From: Bugula neritina
Taxonomy: Eukaryota; Bryozoa; Gymnolaemata; Cheilostomatida; Bugulidae
Direction: 5' to 3'
DNA length: 64,000 nt
Assembly: GCA_964035545.1 (NCBI GenBank)
Contig: OZ037766.1
Span: 30,489,274 to 30,553,273, forward strand
Part shown: positions 36,609-49,305 of the stretch, one piece after another
Layout: every line of letters starts with the position of its first letter
Numbering within the stretch: the first letter of the stretch is position 1
Translations under genes and position numbers: made by a program
Notes under the pieces: model-generated
Seen by the model: only the letters and a program-made list of their open reading frames with translations
What the model was told of the DNA's origin: nothing
The model's database searches: none

Positions 36609-37966
36609 ATATTCATTGGCTTTGTCTGCACTTTACGAAGCAACGCTGACGGAGAGTCTCTAGAAGTTATTCCAAGAATTAAACCAAATTCTAAATTATA
36701 GCTAGTACTTATTCTATATTTGCCTACTTGAGTAGTTTCTTTTAGTACTAAGGAAATCTGCAACTGATGTGTAAATAGAAAATACATTTTACCCAACTAA
36801 CTGATTAACCTAGCTTTGCTATAACTCTTGCAGAGTGGGATAAACACTAGCACTTACTGCAGAAAGCTTCTTTTACCATTGAACAAACCTTAGAATATAT
36901 TTCACTTTACTTTCGGAGTAACCCCTTCTTTTTATTTTTCACTTCAGCTTGACATCTTTATTACACTTAAAACCATTAGCAGTTTTATTTATTGTTATTC
37001 AAACAATGCTGAAAATATTATTTTATTTGTTATACCAAAAGTATTGCATCTGCCTAGATGCCTGATTAGAGCTATAAATACCCTGAATAGGTTTGCTGTG
37101 TCAATATTATATAATTTACTATGTTGAGAAGTGTGTGCATGATGTAATGATTTCATAACATTTCTGAACTACTTTAATTGTTTAATATCTTTATTATATG
37201 AATTCAATAATCAATTGGCATTTCTTTTATTTAGCATTTTTTAAGCCTGGGATATGCTTATATCTGATATATTAATATATTATAATCACAGTACTAAACT
37301 AGTTCACATATGCATATTGTGTTTTTATGTAGGTCTTGTATGCTTATAATATACTTTATATTTTATATTCTAGTATTGTATTACTCTCATAAATTACACC
37401 ACTATTATAATGTGTTGTTCTTTTCCACTTGCTTGATTGCTTTTTAGATGCTTTAAATAAATACAAAAAATACATATATGTATGTTTGTTTTTATATATA
37501 AGTTATTATTTAGTGTGAAGCAAAGCAAATTCACAAATATTCAAATGTTATAACTATACCATCAGATAAAGTATGATAGACTGATACTTTTCTGCTTATT
37601 TCATCTTATTAACAAGATGCTGTCACAGTCTGTATCTGCCAACAACTGTAATATAAACTTAAACAGGCAGTATTATTCATTAAGTATTCAAAGTATATAG
37701 TGATATATATAAAATACACAACTGGAGGTTTGTGGCACAGCTGTAAGAATATTATAATTATTTTGGTTTTTTTTCTTATCTTTGTTTCAGCAACTATTAA
37801 TGCAAAGATTTTAAATTCAGGCAATTTCTTTATAGAGTAGATATGCACAGTTAAATGTAAATGAAAATTAAACTGGAACTGTAATGTAAAATTATGGGAA
37901 GGTCACCTTTGCTGCCCACAGTTTGATCTTTCAGAGAATTTAGGCAGGCCATTGATGTAGATAATC
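36609..37966. other. 3' flank of ANK-caspase copy 2
   Basis: Noncoding and nearly identical to 24888-26222, with only small indels. Includes AATAAATAC (about 37456) as candidate polyadenylation signal. No gene seen. Confidence 0.6.
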
Positions 37967-38356
37967 ATGGAAAATACCCAAGGATTGTCATATATTATTA
38001 TGCAAACAGCCAATACACCCTGTTACCAGCATGTGCTAAGGGAGGCTCCATATAGTCCCCTGAGACTTTTGCTAACAGGAATTCTTACAGGATTATGTCT
38101 AAAATTACTAGTGTGCTGTACTGTACTGTACTGTACATCATATGCTACTGTTTTGCCTTTTGTGAATTTAACTTAAATAGCAACAAAACAAATTTGCTTT
38201 ATATGTTAAGAAAACATTCTCTCACATACTTGTCTCTGTGCCAAGGAAAGCTTATTATATGGCTTCAATTGTTGCTATCTTATAAATATATATTATAAAC
38301 AGGTATAATACGTTGTTGGACTGTAATTGTAGTTGATAACTCAAATAAATAGTTAC

Positions 38357-38894
38357 ATGATGGAAGAAAATGAGTATTGCAAACTAAGAGACTCTTTGAA
38401 TAATTTGGAAAAGCGTCAAACCATTTTAATTTCTGTGAAAGAATCTAAGAGACTAGCTGTACTCAAGCAGCAGGACAATAGTGGAAACACCATATTAATG
38501 CTGGCTGCTGAGCGTGAATATTTGGATATTGTGAAATGTATTCTAGACTTGGTACCAGAAGCTGATTTACAGGTCCAGCTACTCATTGTATAGAATAGAA
38601 GAGGAAATACTGTATTTCATGATACAACTGATGCTGTGACGGAGTATATGTTAAAGTCTGTACCACCAGCTAAGTTATACTCTCTACTTGCTATACAGAA
38701 TAATGAAGGACACACAGCTCTACACCATTTAGCATCATCGAACATTAATATAAGTTCATTGCTCTACTCGTTATACAGAATAAAGAAGGAAATACACTTC
38801 AAAATCATTTAGCAATAAAAAAAGTGAACAACTGATGAAATACATAGTGAAATCTGTGTCAGCAACTGGTTTATACAACCTATAAGCCAGTATT
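38357..38894 (+). pseudogene. Truncated ankyrin exon, relic 2
   Basis: Starts MMEENEYCKLRDSLNNLEKR like relic 1. A three-base insertion (GTC) and a CAG-to-TAG change stop the frame at 38591-38593. The ankyrin sequence continues beyond (GNTVFHDTTDAVTEYMLKS) and is then rearranged near 38755-38830, before ending at the SREBP scar. No caspase exons. It carries different lesions from relic 1, so the two decayed independently or copied different source exons. Confidence 0.8.
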
Positions 38895-38938
38895 CAGCAT
38901 AGTAATATGAGTCAACATGCGAAGTCTCTTGTGGATAG
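38895..38938 (+). pseudogene. Scar of the SREBP last exon, copy 2
   Basis: Nearly identical to 27062-27105 and alignable to 11466-11509, including the shared TAG. It sits at the same ankyrin/SREBP junction as in relic 1, so both came from one original junction. Confidence 0.75.
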
Positions 38939-41900
38939 TCTGGGTCTTTTACCCCCTCCCTTACAGTTAGAGTCATATATAAGGCAACAGTTGTAGTTTC
39001 AGTGGAATGGCTATTGGCAGCTAGTTGCTCTGTAAAACAACTGTATCCCCAGTGATAATATTTGTTAATATCTTATGTTTTCTATGTCTAAGCATCTATA
39101 ATTAATATATACATGGTTGTTCAGTCTTATTACCATAGATATAACAGATTCACACATTATAAGTGTATGTTAAACCATTAAACTTTATGATTTATGTAAT
39201 CCAATAACAAATATGCTTATATTATGCATTGTATCAGTGTGGAATGGAACTGCTGTACAAATAAAGAAGATTAATCTAAATCAGTGGTTTCCAGCCTTGA
39301 GGGAATTCCCCTTGGAGGGATTTGAGGCTTTTGAATAAGGGGGTATTTTATTTCTAAAAAGTGCATATACAGTGCTTTAAGCGATTTTTGAGCTCTTGCT
39401 TGTTTCTAAATTATTTACCCACACTGAATTTTACTTTTACATGCATGTGTCTGTTAATCATTGCCCTATCTCCTATCTGTGTTACTGGGAATTGAGGTTA
39501 AGAACAAAAACCAACAGGAACTTTAGGCAGCCATGCAAGCTAATATCTAGGAGTTACATACCCATGACTAGTGGGTATATTTTCTGCACTAAACCTGAAA
39601 ATGCAATCATCACATCAGTGCTGTTCATAGCAGCATCAATGCTTTCAAAGCTAAACTGACACCATATCACAAATGTGGTGTCTCTCTCCGCACCCAATGA
39701 ATTATGAAAAGAACTTGTTCAAGAATATTTTCTCGAAGCAATTCTAAGCATCTTTTTGAACTCTTAAAAGAGTTCGAATAGTATTTCCCTGAGCTACTTT
39801 CAAAAAGAAGTATCTTGATTTGACAAGAATCTTCTTTCTGAAATGGGAATGTCTGTGAAAGGGGAATAAAATTGGATAGACAAGTTCTACTGGACAAATT
39901 AAACACACTTTGTGGAGGTTAGTTGGTGAAGAATGCATTTGGTTGGCTTTCTGTTGGAGAGCTTTCCATAATAAACAGCTAATTGCTGGCTCTGAGCTGT
40001 TTTAATTCAGATATATCATATATGCCCTTATGGCTATACTTGCAGTGTGAATCAATGCTCATTTCAAAGCCGTGATTAATTATCTGTCAGAGCAATTTGC
40101 AAAATGTTTTCGTTATGATTACTGGACCAGAAAACATAGTTAACCTCAAGTGTCGTCTGTCAAATACTGCAATATAACTCCACCTATCCACTTGTAGGAA
40201 GTTTTAGTTCATTGCGTACTAAACTAGAGCATAGCAGTTGACTTCAGGTGTTACCCACTGTAAATGAACTCTAAAGCAATAGCTGGAAATACACTTTCAC
40301 TGCAGTTGGAGGAGAAGAAGTTGACATGTTTTATTGAGCTGAAACAGTTTGGTATGTAAGAAAAAAAACAGATAAAATTTATTTTTGGAAAATTACAGTT
40401 ATTCATAAAAATTAAACACATGAATGGTACTACTTAATACTAATAGAGAGGAGTAGTCATGGTTTCCAACAGCGTTGGCTTTGGAAAAGACTCTTATAGT
40501 AAATATCAATATGTGAAGATTTATAGCTTACATGCACAGGCAAGCAAAGCAATCACACTCTTAACCCAAACGCAAGCCATATAGATTGGTTATAAACCTA
40601 TTTTCTATATAATATATCTGGCTGGGGATGTGTGCTGTGAAAATGTGCATATTTTCACCTAACAGCTTTGATTCTATGTTTATAAGTTATAATTATTGTA
40701 TATGAATCTGGTTGTTTTTCATAATCATAGTAGACTAACAAACATTTTTGCTGTAACTTTCGTAGGCCCCAGCAAACATGTGCAAAGTTTCCAACAACTA
40801 TTCTTTAGTGTTGGATTCGGTGATCTAGTATTACTTTCATCGTGGCTAGCTTGTGTAGGTTTCGTTCCTCTAACTGCCTTCTGTTATAGAGCACCATTAA
40901 TATACAATTACTGTTCATGGAACACATGCTGCATGTGTAGACTAGTGGATCAAACCCTAACAGAGCCATTGGCAAGGTTAAGAAACCATTTTCTCATAAT
41001 ATTTTCCTTTGCACTACACAAAGCTGGTAAACCCAGTTACCAGCATGTGCTAAGGGAGGCTCCACATGCTCCCCTGAGACTTTAGCTAACCAGGGTTATT
41101 ACTGGATTATGTCTAAAATTACTAGTTTACTGTATTGTAGTTAATTGAGTATTTGCTACAGCCTTGTCTTCTGTGAATTGACCTTAAAAGGCAATAGAAC
41201 AAATTTGCTTTATATATTCACAAGTGAACTTCTCATACTATAGAAGTACTATATATGCTACTAGGAAACTACTCTCCTGCATAGTGCATCTTATCTAACT
41301 GTCACCTCACTTCTCAGTACTTGAGTGGCCTAGTTATACTAACAAATACATTGTTTAAATTACTAAGGGCCTATCACATTGTGATCAGCTCAATAGTCCC
41401 ATGACAGTGAAATAATGATGATGCATTTTACTAAAAGCCCTCCATGCGTGAAAGCAAGTTATAATGATGTTATAATCTATAGTTGTGTTGTATATTCACA
41501 TATTGCATTACAGCTTTATTGTTATACAGGCTCTAAGAGTAAAAGCTATTTAAAGCTTGTAGTTACATAGCTGATGTTTTATAGGCATATGTTGTTTCTC
41601 TACCACTCAGCCTTGTAACATGTTGAATGCTCAATAAAACTTATTCTCAAATACTACAAGCTAATATAGATGCAGGAATTGAGAGGGTTTTAAATAGGAA
41701 ATGTAGCAAAAAAGTCCATGTGTTTTCAGTAAATGTTATGATATAAGAAAATTAAATAAAATCTTACACCATACATGTTTTCGTTATTACATGGCTAAAT
41801 GAGTTGGACCATTATCATTACAAAAACATTGGCATTGATTTGTGATGAAAAATGTATGCATAATTCAATCAACATATGCACCCAAACTTGGTATTACTCG

Positions 41901-42221
41901 ATGAATTTTAACATTGTCAGTTAAAAATGTAAAATGTGTACTATAAGCTGCTATAGCTGCTAGCTACTGTCACCAAGCTTGAAATTTCATGCAGCTTATT
42001 ATTTGTGTTTGGTTTGGCTTTTGCTTTTAAAACTCTAGTATTGATTTGTTTTCTATGTAAACAACTTCTCACTAAGTACATCAGAAACTGCCTTCTTTTT
42101 GATATAATAACTTTAGCTAAAAATTCAATCTAATGAATGTTTTGCGTATCAATGAAAGTGAGGACGTGCTACTTGCTATATTATAATAATTGTAGTTTCG
42201 AATTGAGAAACTATTTACAAG
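38939..42221. other. Duplicated spacer, third copy, and upstream region of copy 3
   Basis: Noncoding and without a transposon. It is collinear with 11510-12987 joined to 17563-19275 and shows the pre-insertion state of both retrotransposon sites (about 40350 and 40440). The recurrent block GTTACCAGCATGTGCTAAGG is at about 41036. The leader acceptor of copies 1 and 4 (TTTCAG) reads TTTCG here (42197-42200 region). Confidence 0.65.
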
Positions 42222-45200
42222 ATGGCAGAAAATATGTATTACAAACTAAAAGACTGTCTGAATAATTTGGAAAAGTTTAAAGCCATCTTGACTTCTGTGA
42301 AAGAATCTGAGAGACTAGCTTTAGTCAAGCAGCAGGACAATAGTGAAAACACCATATTAATGCTTGCTGCTAGATGGGAACATTTGGATATTGTGAAATG
42401 TATTCAAGACTTGGTACCATCAGCTGATTTACAGAAGCTACTCACTGTACAGAATAGCAGCGGGAATACAGCATTTCATGATAGAACTAATGCTGTGAAG
42501 GAGTATATGTTAAAGTCTGTACCACTAGCTGAGTTATACTCTCTACTTGCTATACAGAATAAAGAAGGACACACAGTTCTACACGAATTAACATCATGGG
42601 GAATTAACGTACAGCTGATGACATACATAGTGGAATCTGTGTCAGCCACTGACTTATCCAACCTAATCAGTACACCAAACAAAGATGGTAAAACTGTTAT
42701 CCACAGTTTAGTTTCTCCCTCTTGCGAAGACATAATGAAATGCATTGTAGACGCTATACCAGTAACTGAGTTGTACAGACTGCTCTCCATACAGGACAAA
42801 TATGGGAGAACAGCAGCTCATTGGGCAGCAGATAAAGGGTCTGCAGAGGTGATGCAATGTATGTTGCAGTCTCTTCCAGTTGTTGACTTACAGAAACTAC
42901 TTACTATACAAAACAAAGATGGGCAGACAGCTATGCACAAGGCATCTAGAAGGGGTCATACAGGAACTCTAAAAGTTATGACAGATGTTCTGCCACCCAC
43001 TGATTTATTACACATCTTTAATGAAAAGACAGGCAACACAGTTGCACATGAGGCAGCATTTGAAGGGCATACAAAGGTCATGCAGCTTTTAATAAATTCA
43101 GTACCAGCAAAAAATGTGATTGAATTTTTGGCTTTGCCTAACAAAAAAGGCAACACAGCTTTACACATGGCTACAGAAAGAGGTCGTAGTGAAACAGTGA
43201 AATGTATATTAGATTCTACATCACCTGAATCAAATATGCTGCTTTTTATACAAAGAGAAGATGGAAAAACTGCGTTACACTGTGCAGCAACAAATAACGA
43301 GCCCCATACAGTAAAATATATTGTTGATGCTGTGCCAGCAGCTGATTTATACAAGCTAATCAGTGTACAGGACACATCTGGTGAGACAGCATTTCACAAG
43401 ACAGCAAACAATAGAGATATAAAAACAATAAAATATATGGTAGGGTCTCTTTCACCAGCTGACTTATGCAAAATTCTCAGTGTACAGAACAAATCTGGTC
43501 AAACAGTGCTTCACTTGGCAGCATACAGAGGTGATTTAGAAATAGTGAAATTCATTATTGAGTCTGTACCAGCATCTGATTTGATAAAAGTTCTTAGCAA
43601 ACAAGATAATCATGGTGATAGTATTACACACGTGAGAGCTTATGATTGTAGTACAGAGATATTAGAATACCTAGCAGGAGTTTTACCAGAAAGCAGTTTA
43701 TACAATCTATTCAGCATCCAAAACAAAGCTGGTGAAACAACAATACACAAGGTATTAGCTGAAAGACAAGTGCAAGCATTCAAGTCCATAAAAAGTTGTT
43801 TACCCAAAGTTCATTTCTACCAATTGCTGATATTACAAAACCAAAAGGGTTACACATCTTTGCATGTAGCTGTTTTTGTGAGGAATAGAATTGAAACTGA
43901 GTTAGTAGAGCTGCTCATAGATTCTGTTCCTGCTGACAAAGCATTTCATCTACTAAGTGTTCAAAATGAAGATGGTGATACTGTTTTCCACTGCTGCAGC
44001 ACACAAGAGAAATTTACCAAACTAATAAAGTTCATGATAGACATGACACGAAATACTGACTGGCTAGAGTTACTTTGTATCCAAAATGCCAACCAGGATA
44101 CAGTGCTACACCATGCAGTCTGTCAGAATTATACAGAAGCAATACAACTTATTTCAAGTTCTGTATCAGCGGCTGAACTAAACAAACTTCTCATCATACA
44201 AAACCATCAGGGAGATACACTGTTACACTGTGCAGCAAATAGAGGTCAATCAGATACTGTGAAGCATATTCTGAGTCTGGTACCAGTAGATGAATTGTTC
44301 AAACTAATCAGCATGCAGAATAAAAATGGGGACACAGTTTTACACCTAGCATTTAGAAAGTATGACAACATGGACACAACAAATCTTCTTATAGGCTGCC
44401 TCTCAGCTGCTAACTATGTGAAATTACTTTTAATACAGAATTCTCATGGTGACACTATTGCACACGTTGCAGCAAATTATAGGAAATTGCCTCAGAATAA
44501 TTATTTACCTGATACAGAAAAACTTTCAGATTTTTGGAAGGCTTTAACAAGAACTGTTGCACCAGGTGACATGCTACAAATAAGTGGTAAACAAAACCAC
44601 CAAGGCAAAACATTTCTTCACCATGCAGCAGAAGCAGGTGATGCAGAAATATTTAAATATGTTATTAGTCTAACCCAAAAAACTGACTTATGCAGTACAT
44701 ATAGTCTACAAGATTATGAAGGTAACACATTTTTACACTGCGCTACATCTTTGGGCCTCACTGACATAGTAAAATATGTAGTAGACTCTGTTCCATCAGC
44801 TGACTTGTGGAAGCTGCTTAGAATTCCAAATCAGCAAGATGAAACAACTCTACATAGTTCAGTCGCCAGCAATAATACGGAAACATTGCAATGTCTAGTT
44901 GCTGCTGTTGAAGCAACTGACTTGTACACACTGCTCCTCACACAGGATATAAATGGTAACACAGCTGTTCACTATGCTGCAAATGAAGGCTATTTGGACA
45001 CATTAAAGTCTCTATTAGATAAACTATCACCAGGGCAATGTCTAGAAATACTCAACATAAAAAACCTTAAACAATTTACTCCACTAATAGCGGCCAAGTC
45101 CAACAAACAGTATAAAGCCGCAGGTTGCATTGCTGAATACAAAAGAAAAGCAGAACACCATTTTGAAGGTGAGTTGCAACTCACCATAAATGTTGATGAA

Positions 45201-47955
45201 ACCTTGTGTTTTATATTTAAACATATACATGTTTAAACTTATTTATAAAAAAAAACTAGTCTACATAGATCTATTTCTAAAAATGGGCAAAAACTTTTTA
45301 GCTATGACCACACCTATAATCAGTAAATCAATACTGATTTTGCAATCTATAACTAACAGCACAGTCACATGCATTTTATAGAATCCAGTCAAGTGAGTGC
45401 CAGTTTGAAAGATAGTCTAAAGTACCTGAATGAGAGAAACAGAGATGTAGATATCATTCAACTTCCTGTCAAACCCTGTACTCTGCAATCTGTGACAGAG
45501 AAATTCTATTCTGACAGTGTAAGGCTAATATCTCATCTGTATAACCACTTATTATTACATACATGTACAGGTAAAACCCAGTAGTATGTAGTAACATATG
45601 TATGACTCAGCTGTGTTTGTTGGTTTAACAAAGAAAAAAAGAAATGTTAAGTTTAAAGGTGAAAACAGCCCATATTTAGTTTTGCTGCAAATAACATCTC
45701 TTCATTTCTAACCTTTTTATAGCTCTTTAGCTTTAAATACTAACTAACTTATTTACTAAAATTCTGTTTAAGATTCTTGATGAACACAAGATCTGCAAGA
45801 TTATTCAAGCAGCAATTATTACTTTGAACATGCTTGTGTTGTAGGTGTACAGAATGTCAGCACCTGTGAGAGGAAGATGTCTGATTATCAACAACAGGTA
45901 CTTTGACAAACCTACTACTCCAGCTCCTGGTCAGGTTCAGCTAGAACACAGAGATGGCTCTGAGATTGATGTGATGAACATCTTGAATGTGTTTCAACAG
46001 CTAAGCTTTGACTGTGACCTAAAATCAAATGTCTCTAGCAAGGTAATTTGTTGAGAGTGAGAATAACCCATTTTTTCTAGGTAAAAACATGAAGGGAATA
46101 TTTTGCATGATTGCCTTGTTATTGATTGATTAGCATAGCAAATTATAGTAGCATGATACATTTTCTGATCGCTGAATCCAACCTGATAATTTTTGAATGG
46201 TTGAAAAATTGAAATCTTTTTTGAATTTGTAGTCGGTGTATTTATCTTCTAATTAAATTAATAAAAATGTTCTCTTTTTCTCAATCAAGCAAATGCTAGC
46301 AGACATAGAGAAAGAAACACAACATCCTGACTATGAAACACTCGGAGTCAGTGTATTAGTCATCATGACTCATGGGGCAGAAAATCAAGTCTATGGTAAA
46401 GATGGCCGCCCAGTAAAACTGACAGACATTTATGATTTGATTTCTCCATACAGATTCCAGTCAATGGCCGGGAAACCCAAAATTGTTATCTTCCAATCAT
46501 GTGCTGGTGGTAAGTAACTTCCTTTATTGTTTAGATGGCTCTGATATTGATATTGCGTTATCATAAACAATGACATGGAGCTTTTTAGTATAGGATATAA
46601 ACTTTAAAAATGCGCAAAAGTGGTTTCTATTACTCTTTGTAGCTACTTTTAAGATCTCTTTTTCTAAGATAATATATCAAGTTTCACGGTATTGTATTGG
46701 TATTGGGAGTTGTCATCATTATGTTCTGAAAGCTCTAGAAATAAGCAACTATTTGCATGGTTATTAGAATTAACTCTTGGCATAGCTTTTTGAAGGCCTT
46801 AAATGTTATCATTGTTGAGCTTTTGGCATAGTGAATTGGGTATTTTCTTTGTCTCTATGGAATGTGGGAGTGCCGGAGACTCCTACATTCCTAACACATC
46901 TGGTTTTCTGCAAAAATCCGTGGAATCTTCTGGAAAGAATGTTTTTCAAAGTATATAAGCAGGCGAACTCATAGTGTAGAGTCAGTCTACAGCTGGAGCT
47001 CGCTGTATAAAGACCATTCAGATATATACTACTTTCTAAAATAAAGCTACTCTACGCATTTCAAGACCTTCTTTTCTCTCTGATAAAGACAAAGAGTTAT
47101 GTTTTCCACCTAATTGATCTAAGTCCACCAATTACTAAAATACCATGAAAAGCTAACTCGCTTAATATTGTTCTTTATTACTTAGAATACAGTTGAATTT
47201 CTGTTGTAGACAAAGCAGATGATATGGGATTTTATACATTTGATAGTAAAGTTAAAGTAGAGGTCAAAGCAGAACCTCCATTTCCAGGAGACCAACCAGC
47301 TACCAATGACTTGTTTATTTTGAGAGCCAGTTTTCTGGGTCAGTCAAACAATTAAACCTTCTATGTTGTTTCAGAAAAGAATATTACTTGTAAATACACG
47401 TATGCATTGTAAATCACCTTTTATAAACAATTCTGTAGAAAAAAGTTTATGTAAGACCTAGCTACTTCTAAAAAGTGTTGATTTTAGTCACATATTTATT
47501 TGTCTTAGCTAGAGAGTAACTGGAAATATGCATATATTTCAGGTTACCGTTCAGCGAGACATTCTAAGCAAGGCACTTGGTTGATAAGAGCCTTGGTGTA
47601 TGCTTTGTATACCTATGCATGTGATAAAGATATACAGAGCATATTTGAAGAGGTAATAGTTTACATACAATAGGAGTGTTTGTTACTCACAAGCTACACA
47701 GAAATTGTGTATATAAGTTGACACATGCTTCAATGTAGAATTAATATAGTAAACCAATCAACACTTGTTGACAATGACATTGAGTTAGCTGATGTTGATA
47801 TGTTTTAGGTCAAAGAGATCGTGAAAGAGAAGAGTCTGCTAGCTTCTAGAAGGAACATAGATGTAGGGGGACAACAACCAACATTCGAATGTTTTCCAAC
47901 AAAGAGAAGACAACTTTTCCTGTTTCCTAAATTTGATCCTCCAGCACCTAAATAA
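42222..47955 (+). CDS. Ankyrin-repeat/caspase fusion protein, copy 3
   Basis: Exons 42222-45168, 45382-45518, 45845-46042, 46290-46509, 47210-47338, 47543-47652, 47809-47955 (TAA), about 1,295 residues, open throughout. I count 24 consecutive ankyrin-type repeats, most of exactly 39 residues, in exon 1. The caspase part has RDGSEID, catalytic His about 1122 (VIMTHGAE), catalytic Cys about 1165 (QSCAG), a 43-residue His-Cys spacing close to that of other caspases, a linker with several Asp, and p10 ending PTFECFPTKRRQLFLFPKF. Without splicing, exon 1 would run 22 codons into intron 1 and stop, giving an ankyrin-only protein. Intron 4 holds a private insertion (46861-47111). Gene body is closest to copy 4, but exon 7 and the 3' flank resemble copies 1 and 2. 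A protease role follows from intact catalytic residues; substrate and pathway are unknown. Confidence 0.88.
46861..47111 (+). mobile_element. Possible solo LTR in intron 4 of copy 3
   Basis: About 250 bp absent from the matching intron of copy 4. It has the layout of an LTR: a TG start near 46863, a TATA-like GTATATAAGCAGG (46951), AATAAAG (47038-47044) and a CA end near 47111 (TTTTCCA). I see no clear target duplication, so a different kind of insertion is possible. Confidence 0.4.
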
Positions 47956-49246
47956 ATATCCATTGGCATTGTCTGCACATTGCGAAGCATTGCTGATCGA
48001 AAGTTTCAAGAAATTATTCCAAGAATCAAACAAACTTCTAAACCATAGCTAGCACTTATTGTATATTTGCCTACTTGAATAGTTTCTTCCAGTACTAAGG
48101 AAATCTGCAACTGATGTGTAAATAGAAAATACATTTTACCTAACTAACTGATTAACCTAGCTTTGCTATAACTCTTGCAGAGTAGGATAAACACTAGCAC
48201 TTACTGCAGAAAGCTTCTTTTACCATTGAACAAACCTTAGAATTTATTTCACTTTACTTTTGGAGTAATCCCTTCTTCTTATTTTTTACTTTTGCTTGAC
48301 ATCTTTATTACACTTAAAACCACTAGCAGTTTTATTTATTTTTATTCAAACAAGGCTAAAAATATTATTTTATTGGTTACACTAAAAGTATTGCATCTGC
48401 CTAGATGCCTGATTAGAGTTATAAATACCCTGAATAGGTTTGCTGTGTCAATATTATATAATTTACTATGTTGAAGAGTGTGTGATGTAATGATTTCATA
48501 ACAATTCTGAACCCCTTTAATTGTTTAACATCTTTATTATATGAATTCAATAATCAATTGGCATTTCTTTTATTTAGCATTTCTTAAGCCTGGAATATGT
48601 TTATATCTGATATATTAATATATAATCACAGTACTAAATTAGTTTACACATATAAAACTTTATTCATTAAATTCACATATGCATATATTGTGTTTTTATA
48701 TAGATAGTGTATGCTTATATACTTTATATTTTAGTATTGAATTACTATGATAAATATATCTCCTAAATTTCCCCTCTATTATAATGTGTTGCTCTTTTCC
48801 ACTTGCTTGAATGTTTTTAGATGCTTTAAATAAATACAAAAATATACATGTATGTTTGTTTTTATATATAAGTTATTATTTAGTGTGAAGCAAAGCAAAT
48901 TCACATATATTCAAATGTTATAACTATACCATCAGATAAAGTATGATAGGCTGATACATTTCTGCTTATTTCATCCTATTAACAAGATGCTGTCACAGTC
49001 TGTACCTGCCAACAACTGTAATATGTACTTAAACAGGCAGTATTATTCATTAAGTATTCAAAGTATATAGTGATATATAAAATACACAACTGGAGGTTTG
49101 CGGCACAGCTGTAAGAATATTATAATTATCTTGGTTTTTTTCTATCTTTGTTTCAGCAATTATTAATACAAATATTTTAAATTCAGGTAATTTATTTATA
49201 GAGTAGATATGCACAGTTAAATGTAAATGTACGAGCATACAGCTAT
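47956..49246. other. 3' flank of ANK-caspase copy 3
   Basis: Noncoding, highly similar to 24888-26100 and 36609-37850. It stops matching at about 49230, where the other units go on to the ankyrin relic and SREBP scar; here both are missing and a hairpin marks the join. Confidence 0.6.
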
Positions 49247-49305
49247 TATTATTTTAAACATCAACGCAACAACTTTCAGTTGTTGCTTTGATGTTTAAAA
49301 TAATA
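49247..49305. repeat. 27-bp-arm hairpin at a deletion junction
   Basis: 49247-49273 and 49279-49305 are reverse complements with one mismatch, around the 5-base loop TTTCA. Arms contain TTTTAAACATCAA. The sequence to the left matches unit 3' flanks (about 26110) and that to the right matches spacer (about 27550), so the hairpin sits where about 1.4 kb of the unit is absent. Confidence 0.9.
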
